Of a DNA stretch of 64,000 bases, positions 57,027 through 64,000 are shown in pieces. Position numbers and translations under genes: made by a program. The stretch comes from Earliella scabrosa (lineage: Eukaryota > Basidiomycota > Agaricomycetes > Polyporales > Polyporaceae), in the NCBI GenBank assembly GCA_022605405.1, contig JABYQQ010000006.1:1178001-1242000 (forward strand), in the 5' to 3' direction. The first letter of the stretch is position 1. Each line of letters begins with the position of its first letter. Below the pieces are notes generated by a model. That model searched no databases and was not told where the DNA came from. It saw only the letters and a list, made by a program, of their open reading frames with translations.

Positions 57027-58177
57027 TCAGCAACCGAGGACGTCCAGCACGAGCTTCGCGATCCACGAGTGCGCATGGGTAGACGGGCTGCACACCGCAA
57101 TAGCATTAGCTAACCGGTCTTGAACGCGAAAGCCGATAGACAGGCGACTTACTGGTATTCATCCCAGTACACCCTCGCGTCCGCGTCCTCGCACACCGTC
57201 ACCTCCTCCGTCTCGCCGTACGCGCCCGTCAAACAACTCCCATACGCACCCAACGGCGCGAACCCGTACTCCGCCGGAGAGCCATAGTACTCGAAGTCGC
57301 GAAACAGCGCGCGCAGGTCAACGTAGTGGAAGCTGTCTCCTGTGCGCGCGCTCTGCCGAAGCGCGTCCTCATAGAGAGCTGCGAGCTCGTTCGTGTACGT
57401 TGTCAGCTCGCGCTTCGTGCGAGCGTCGAGGTAGAAGCCGAGAGGGAGACGCGCGAGATCTGGGTACGCGAGGAAGAGGAATTCCGCGCTTGGGTACTGC
57501 GTGGCTAGCGCGGCCTTGGAGGACATGAGTACTTGAAACGTCTGGGATGCGGTCACGTTTGGGTTGAAGAAGGGGTCGTTGGCGCCACCGAGGAGGACGA
57601 AGAGGGGGTTCTCGAGGGAGACGTTTGCTGGCGCTTGTTCGAGGAAGGCTGCGATTTGCTCGTCGACCGACGCGACCGGGATAGAGGAGCTGGGGCCAGT
57701 CGCGCCTTGGACGATCGTGTTTGATGAGGTCGCTGAAGACGTCGCGAGAGTTGGTCAGTAGGGGCGATGACGTGGCACAACGAGGGATGCGTACCTCCGC
57801 CAACCGCCAGGTCGACGAGCGGAACTGAGAGGTTGTGTGCAACGTACTCAACCCACACGAGACCGTTTGAGAATCTTCCATCGTAGCTAACGTCACAGGT
57901 TAGCTACTCTATGTAGTGCACATACATGAGTAGAACTCACTAGTGTGGATTGGCCGGCCAAGTGTTATTCGACACCACCCAAGCACCGTCACCTGAACTT
58001 CATCAGCCAGTCGCTCCACAAGGACAGAGACGTAGACATACCGTTGTCCGTGAAAGAGTCCCCAAAAGCGACAATTGCCGAATATGAGGCTGCTGCTGCG
58101 CGAGAATTTATTGCAGGTGCCGCAGCGACTACACTTAGGGCCGCTCCCGCATACAAAACTTGCCACAAGGAGAACAT
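57027..58177 (-). CDS. Secreted GDSL-type (SGNH) esterase (306 aa)
   Basis: Exons 58042..58177, 57942..57993, 57795..57886, 57153..57732 and 57027..57087. A signal peptide (MFSLWQVLYAGAALSVVAAA) precedes the nucleophile block I VAFGDSFTDNG (S41), the block II glycine in LAVGGATSS, block III LLGGAND, and the C-terminal catalytic pair in WDEYHPSTHAH (D284, H287). This is the SGNH hydrolase layout; length and the N-x-TWPANPHYYDGRFSNG block match fungal carbohydrate-esterase-16-like acetylesterases. It probably acts outside the cell on acetylated plant polysaccharides. TATATA near 58262-58270 may serve as its promoter. The last intron splits the His codon. Confidence 0.88.
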
Positions 58178-58990
58178 AGCTCTACGACGATCAAGGGAAC
58201 GTTAGACCGACGACGGAGTTCAAGTGAGGTAGGATCGGATGCGAGAGGACAGCGTCGGGCCATGTATATAGCCCTTGGCAGCCTACCTCGGACCCGCGCG
58301 CGTATGGCTGACTGAATGGAATATTTCGCATCAAATGCAGGCTGTGAGCGTGCATGTCAGGACGCAGGACAAATAAGGACGCATAGTGCGGAATACGGTG
58401 GCTGCGCCAAGACGCATCAGTACGTACAATAAGTATTCAACGGTAATGGTAAAACGTTGACGTGATGATCTTAGGCCGGATCGCTGAGCGGTGGTTGATG
58501 CGGACCGACACCACGACACCTTCGCAGCCCCATATCCACGAAGGACGGGTGAGCCAGTATAATCAAGGACACTCACTGCAGCAATGGAGAGCCAATGTAA
58601 GCCCAATGCAATATTGTCAATCAGCCTCAGGTTGACGTTACGAGACCTGTACGTTTGCCGTACCAAAGAGTTAGATCGTGGCAGCCATGTCGCAACTCAT
58701 AGACAAGGGCTCACCTCGCGTCTACTAGGGATGTATCCTATCAGTTCCCTCACGGTGTCAAGCCGCAAGCGGTCCACAGCAAGATCGAACGAACGAGGGA
58801 CACTGGTCTCAGAAGAGTCATCTCGAGACAAGGGGGAGCGCTGAGCCGGAGCGCTGAGTACCCGCCCGAGGCCACGTGGGCCGTGAGAAACGTATCGGAG
58901 GCTCGGAACGCAGAGTTCTTGAACTTGGCCTCGAAGGGACTCTGACTTAAAGTTCTACCTGAAGGCCCCTTGGACTCCGACTACTTCACT

Positions 58991-60289
58991 ATGGTATCCA
59001 AGTTCACTCACGACGTCAGAGTAAGGTCCGTATATTGTACCGCCCTTCTGCCAATTCGTTAGGAGGCGTCTCCCGTATTCGAGATGATCCTCTCGCTCCC
59101 ACACACACCGGATCCTGGCAGTCAACAACCGGACGATGTACCAATCATCGATGTTGCCGAGGACAGCAAAACTCTCGATGCGCTCCTGCGGATCTGTTAC
59201 CCCATCAACAAGAATAACTCGAAACGCCCGTTGGAGCTCATCGAGTCTGCGCTGAAGGCGGCGATGAAGTACGAGATGGGGCTCGCCATCTCCGTGTTGT
59301 CGAGGGAGTGCATTGCCGCAGCGGAAGACTCCCCCTACCACGTTTGGGCGGTCGCGTGTCGACTTGGACTGGAAGACATTGCTCGACGCTCAGCTGAGCT
59401 ATCACGGTCTAGCAACACATTCAACTCTTTCAGGATGCCCACGATGGACTTCCGCGGGGTGAACGCGGGTGACTACTTCCGCCTTCGCGAGTTCAAGCGA
59501 CTGCAGGGCCTCAATCAGCTATCCTACAACTTTCGTATGCTGAAACCTGGGATTATCTCAGATAAACCTGCAGAAACCCAAGCCGATACATCTCCCCCAC
59601 CTGAGTTCACGCCTGACACGCCATTCCCAGATCTCGTATGCCGCTCAGCCGATGGACTCGATTGCCATGTGCACCGCGGAATCGTGGCCGCCGCCTCCCC
59701 GGTGTTATTCGAGCAAATCAAAGCTCTACTGGACACATCTCCCGAGAGCAGCGGTCCTCGAGCGGATCCATCTTCATCTTCCCCTAACCCCACACTGCAG
59801 CTGGAGGAGAGCAGCGCTGTCCTAGCCGCTCTCCTCCGGATGTGCTACCCAGCTACAATCCAGCTTCCGTGCACTCCCGAAGACTATGTCGCTGTCCATT
59901 CCGCTGCGCACAAGTACCAGATGGAAGGCATCTACCCAAAACTGGACGCACAATGGCGAACTATCGCGCACATCTTCACGCAGCAGGGTACTCATGTTGC
60001 ACAGTTCTTCCGCAAGCATGCCTCTCTCGCGTTCACCGCCCCTGCCGCCCTTCCGGAGAGCAAAGACGAAGGGTCAGAGGCATATGTGCAGTGCGATGCT
60101 GGAGCGCTGCTTGCGTTGATCGCCCAGTCTGCACATTGGTGCCATCGGTGTTCCACCAGCAATGTCAACTTCAATCGTCTACAGTGTGGGATCAACGGGA
60201 TGCTGGCAAGCTTCAAGAAAGTATGTCTTTGAATGGTCCACGCTCGGATGACATGTCTCACACTACTGCAGCAAACCCTCGAAGTTTGA
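58991..60289 (+). CDS. BTB/POZ-domain protein with two BTB-like regions (401 aa)
   Basis: Exons 58991..59020, 59063..60220 and 60272..60289; without the last splice the frame ends at 60232 (399 aa). The first BTB-like region lacks the usual N-terminal strand and begins at EASPVFEMILSLP, continuing with VAEDSKTLDALLRICYP. A second starts near residue 180 with DLVCRSADGLDCHVHRGIVA, ASPVLFEQI, and AVLAALLRMCYPA. BTB domains dimerise and often link substrates to Cul3 ligases. The shortened first domain may mean the true start lies further upstream in an unseen exon, or that it is degenerate. Confidence 0.72.
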
Positions 60290-60553
60290 ACAATATATCG
60301 GTGAGGGCATGGGAGCATGGATGTATGAACCTTTCTTCTATACCTTGCGTGCGTATGTAGTCGAGGGCTGACTGTATGCCACGCATCAGAATCTAGACGT
60401 GTTTTGTACTCTGGATATTCCGGTACGAAAGTATCTGAACTACACCGATTATGCAAGCGAGTCGCGTTCCCCGAGTGCGGAACCTCACTGTAGGATGATG
60501 TCCATCTAAAGTAGTCGCGCTCATCGCGATTCACGAAAGTCCGACGTTGTCCT

Positions 60554-62475
60554 TCAAACCGCATACCGTCCTTGTGCGAAGCCACTCGGGAACTCCGCCG
60601 CCCCGTTCTCAGGCTCTCCATAAATCGGCGGGTACGCGGGGCGCAGCGGGCTCCTTGTGGGCAGGTACGGCGAGGGCAACGACATCTCCATCTCCGACCT
60701 GATCGGCGAGAGCGGCTCCAGCCCCCTCGACTTCGTCGGCTCCTCGAGCGACGGCGGCCGGACGTACTCGGACGTGCTCCGGCGCACGCTGTATATCGAC
60801 GGGCTCCGCGGCCGCGGCGACTGCGAATCACTCGAGCTCGACATCGGGCGGAGCAGCACGACTTCCGCCGACTGCCGCCGCATCGCCGCCGTGGGGAGCT
60901 GGATGCCGTTCCGCAGCGAGGGCGTGCGCGCCGGCACGAGCGCCCCGCGGAGGCTGAACGACGTCCTCGCACCTGCGCAGTACGACATCAGTTTGAGCGG
61001 TGTTCCGCAGAGTACGGACACTCCGAACTCGCGAACTCGGAGAGGTGCTCACCTATATGAGATACGCTCGCCGCGACTGGCGAGATGGCCGGCATGAGCG
61101 CTGTGGGTTTGTTCTTGCTGTCGCCGTCGAGGTCGGAGGTGTCCGTCTGGACGGCCGCGTCGCGCTTGCTGCCACGCTTGCCTGCGCAGAACCAGCAGAT
61201 GGCGCCGATGATCGCGAGCGGGCCCACTCCGCCCAATACTGCACCGATGATTGCGCCGGTGCTCGGCTTCCCGAGCCTAGACGTGCTCTCGCTCGACTGT
61301 CCGGCACGCTCAGTTGGGCTCGATGTCTGTGCGAACGTCGATAAGAATAGAGGATGACGATAGGGGTGAGGTCCAAGTTACTCACTGGTCCTGGTGGGGA
61401 TGACTCCGAGCTCGACACTATTGCATTTGAATTCGAGGTCGTGTTTGAGCAGCGCGAGAACGTGCTATTCTTTTGCACCTTCTGTTCGAGCATCATCGAG
61501 TCTTTAACCAGGGAGCTAACGGCAGGACTGTCAGCACTCGGCGATATGAGATGATCGGAACTGAGCGTACTAGACCCTAGAGAGGAAACAGTCAGCGAAC
61601 ACGCCCTGCACAGACGGGATTCCACGCACCATGAACCATCGTTAGAGCTTCCATCATACAGGAAGTCGTCTATACGAAGACCCTCGTTGCATACTGCGCT
61701 CTGAACGTCTTGTGGTAGGCTGCAGTGCGGGTCAGCCTCTTATACTAATAGTCGCCTGTATGCGCGCAGACTCACGATCGCCCTGTCCCGTCGGGACATG
61801 ACGCCAGATACTTCTGCAGCGATCCAGGAGCTTAGGTCCAACATATTCAGCACGTCGCATCAGGGAGACTGGATGGAGTAGGACCTACGTGCACTAATGC
61901 CTCCAGCAGTCCCGTTCACAACCGAGGTGCGCTGACAGCTGTTCACGAGACGAGACGCATCAGTGGAGCTCCGTCGAAAGGGACCAAGATGACTCACTTC
62001 AGACATAACATGCTGAGCTGGAATGCGATAGAGTTGCAGCAACATCCAGCTAAGCATCCGGTCAGCTGGCTTCCCACCGGCCGTAACGACCATCAGTGAG
62101 GTAGAAGACATACGGACGGGATCATCACACGTGTCGGCGGGCACTTGTGAAGGTAAGAGGAATACTTGATCTGTTGGTGGAGGGCGTAGGGCGGTGAGTC
62201 GTCCATCCAGCTCGATGTCTGGAGTAGATCGGCCGCGAGAAGGACGTACATGAAGTATGGCACACTTGACGCAACCGCTGGTAGGTCTCACCTACAGAAG
62301 TGAGAAAGGTAGCAAGGAGCAGGCAGTACAGGTACTCACACGGAGTCTCCCCAACGATGCTCGTGTACCAGTCGAGCTCGGTGCTCAGACATCTGCCCTG
62401 CCCTGTCGACACCGCGAGTGCCCAGCTCATAGGAAGGAGCGTTGCTCCAAAGGTGATCTGTGCGAGTCTACGCAT
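60554..62475 (-). CDS. Type I membrane protein, paralogue of the 47.8-kb gene (452 aa)
   Basis: Ten exons: 62340..62475, 62250..62291, 62114..62170, 61998..62049, 61889..61938, 61776..61830, 61630..61719, 61386..61569, 61053..61326 and 60554..60972. Signal peptide (FGATLLPMSWALAVSTG) and the same ordered cysteines: WYTSIVGETPC, YQRLRQVC, DTCDDPV, GCCCNSIAFQLSMLC, NCQR, VCNEGLRIDDFLYDG. After a Ser/Thr stalk there is one membrane helix (AIIGAVLGGVGPLAIIGAIC) followed by a Ser/Pro-rich cytosolic tail with PRPRSP and YP motifs. The ectodomain has one more intron than its paralogue (61831-61888). Role unknown; a cell-wall or surface sensor is a reasonable guess. Confidence 0.78.
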
Positions 62476-63523
62476 CGTCCGTCTTGCTCACGAAAGGAGG
62501 GGTTGCTGCGAGTGTAGTGCCCCGCACGGGAGTTGTGTTGAAGAAGATGGGATACGAAGAAGAGGAGAGGGGGGACGCGCGGGACCGTCCCAGCCAGCAT
62601 ATTTGAGTCTCAAAGTTACCAGGCGGGATCCTCGCAATCTGGTCCATCCGCGTCAGGCGGTCGTTACGTGGCACGGAGGCAGGATTTGCTCACCGTCGTA
62701 TGCGTAGCTCCACAGATTCCCATGGGGGATGGCCATTGCGATGTACATGCAACACCGAATGCCACAATGTGGACACTGTTTCACCAGAGCAGCGACGGAA
62801 TCTGGAATTAGGAATAGGGTTAGATCATTCGGTTACAAAGAAGACGAGGGTCCTTCGCTGCCATGCAGACGCTAGCATAGCCTCCAGTGCATCCATGTCA
62901 AAGACACGCACGGCGTGAGTATGGCGCGCCCTGCGGTCGCTGCGTATAAATGGGTAGGCCAATGAGCGTCCTTCCGTTAGTAGACTGCGATGGAGACTGG
63001 GGGTGCTGAGGTGCTATATGGCGAACCTCGCAGGTGTTGACGAACACGATCTTCCCGAACGTACGCAACCAGCGACCCAGGTATCCAAGAGCGATCGCAG
63101 CGACCCTTGTTAGCCGAAGAGCATCAATACGGCGCTCTTAGACTTCATCGCTGCTCGCATGCGTCAGGGCTCAGTTCGGCACTCGCAGTGTTAGGCTGAT
63201 CTCCGCATAGAATGAAGGCTCTGTTGTGTTGAGTTAGAACGCTCTGGTCCGAAGTTGATAAGCTACTAGGAAACATACCAAACGGGGAGGAAAGCTTTGC
63301 GAAGACGGAGGACAACGGCGCGCATATCATCGGTGAGGTTGTTTCCGCTCCTTGGCGTGACAATGGTGTTTTCGGAATCATGTAGGGCAGACAAGATGCA
63401 TGGTCATTTAGGTAGTCGCGGTGCTACGCGTACATGTTGCGATCGCAAAAGGAGCGACTGGGACGAGCGAGCTCGGGACTATGAAGACAAAGGACTACGT
63501 ACTCCTCGAGCCGTTGAGTCACC
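62476..63523. other. Intergenic, no supported gene
   Basis: Upstream region of the membrane-protein gene and beyond. Short frames only; none has consistent splice sites or recognisable sequence. Confidence 0.4.
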
Positions 63524-63964
63524 ATGACCCAGCCTTCACGCTCCTCCCTGCGGTATCTACGACTGATCTGTGACGACGTAGGTACGGTGGACTTGGGCCT
63601 TGAGGATACCGTCGACTTGTCGGATGTCGGGGTGCGTCGAACGCGATCATTGACATCGGACTAACTGGCAGCAAGAGAAACTGGCGGTCCAGAGGAAAGA
63701 GGCGAGACTGTGCAGTACATTCAAGTTGAACGTTGGACAAGAGAAGTTAGAGAACGATCGCGAGAGAGTGTTGCGCTGGTGTTGCTTGAAGACGCGCAAG
63801 TTGAAGACGACGGGCGTCTCTCTGAGTCTCGTCGACCCGAATGCGACTCCGATTCTCTCCGAGGCCGCCCCGACCGGGCCGCACGGGGGCGGTTCCCACA
63901 TACCACCCAGGAGAGCACGACAAGTATTGTGATGATTGCCAAGTTCAAAGAGACGAAGTGCTAG
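63524..63964 (+). CDS. Ambiguous ORF at the window end (116 aa)
   Basis: Exon 63524..63581 joins 63672..63964 through a 90-nt intron with a CTAAC branch site. The product is Glu/Arg-rich. The minus strand of 63721-63948 is also open and reads as a short hydrophobic segment (LAIITILVVLSWVVCG) then an Arg/Ser-rich tail, like the end of a membrane protein cut by the window edge. I cannot decide which strand codes. Confidence 0.25.
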
Positions 63965-64000
63965 ACGAACTCCGTAATCCCAATCTCAGAGTACCGGTAA

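Noticed and set aside
59992..60972. 326-codon Arg-rich minus-strand ORF
   Set aside because: It spans the convergent ends of the BTB and membrane-protein genes; the composition is that of a shadow frame of GC-rich coding sequence.

Overview
The window reads as nuclear DNA of a basidiomycete fungus, most likely an agaricomycete. Nearly every gene is cut by short GT-AG introns (about 45-65 nt). The gene content also fits: F-box/leucine-rich proteins, BTB proteins, a small secreted tyrosinase, a GDSL esterase, single-pass membrane proteins with a Cys-rich ectodomain, a Plavaka-type transposase and a Helitron. No tRNA, rRNA or CRISPR array was recognised. All gene models were spliced by eye from the sequence; junctions are predictions supported by reading-frame continuity, not by RNA data.

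Layout. 1-7.8 kb: small spliced orphan genes, an F-box gene and two multi-exon genes of unknown function. 9.1-17.7 kb: a Helitron whose Rep-helicase protein appears to have ten short 5' exons before its 6.1-kb main exon, sharing a TATA-containing promoter with a divergent small gene. 18-20.8 kb: two more divergent spliced orphan genes. 21.2-29.6 kb: an AT-rich island with three or four orphan genes and a homeodomain gene; three of these genes have CACGTG boxes in their promoters. 28-31.8 kb: no supported gene.

31.9-44.7 kb: a tyrosinase gene split by an 11,540-bp transposon with ~55-bp terminal inverted repeats and a 7-bp (possibly 8-bp) target duplication. The transposon carries a Plavaka-type transposase and two divergently transcribed accessory genes. 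It has itself been hit by three smaller elements of 1,252, 457 and 150 bp. Removing the 1,252-bp and 457-bp elements at their target duplications restores the interrupted frames, and the same holds for the tyrosinase; the 150-bp element is non-coding.

45.6-64 kb: an F-box gene broken by a 638-bp inverted-repeat element and a frameshift, its intact paralogue at 55-56.4 kb, two paralogous type I membrane proteins (47.8-49.9 and 60.6-62.5 kb), a Zn2Cys6-motif protein, a secreted GDSL esterase and a BTB protein. Most stretches between genes hold no feature I can support, and a few contain coding-like pieces I could not assemble.
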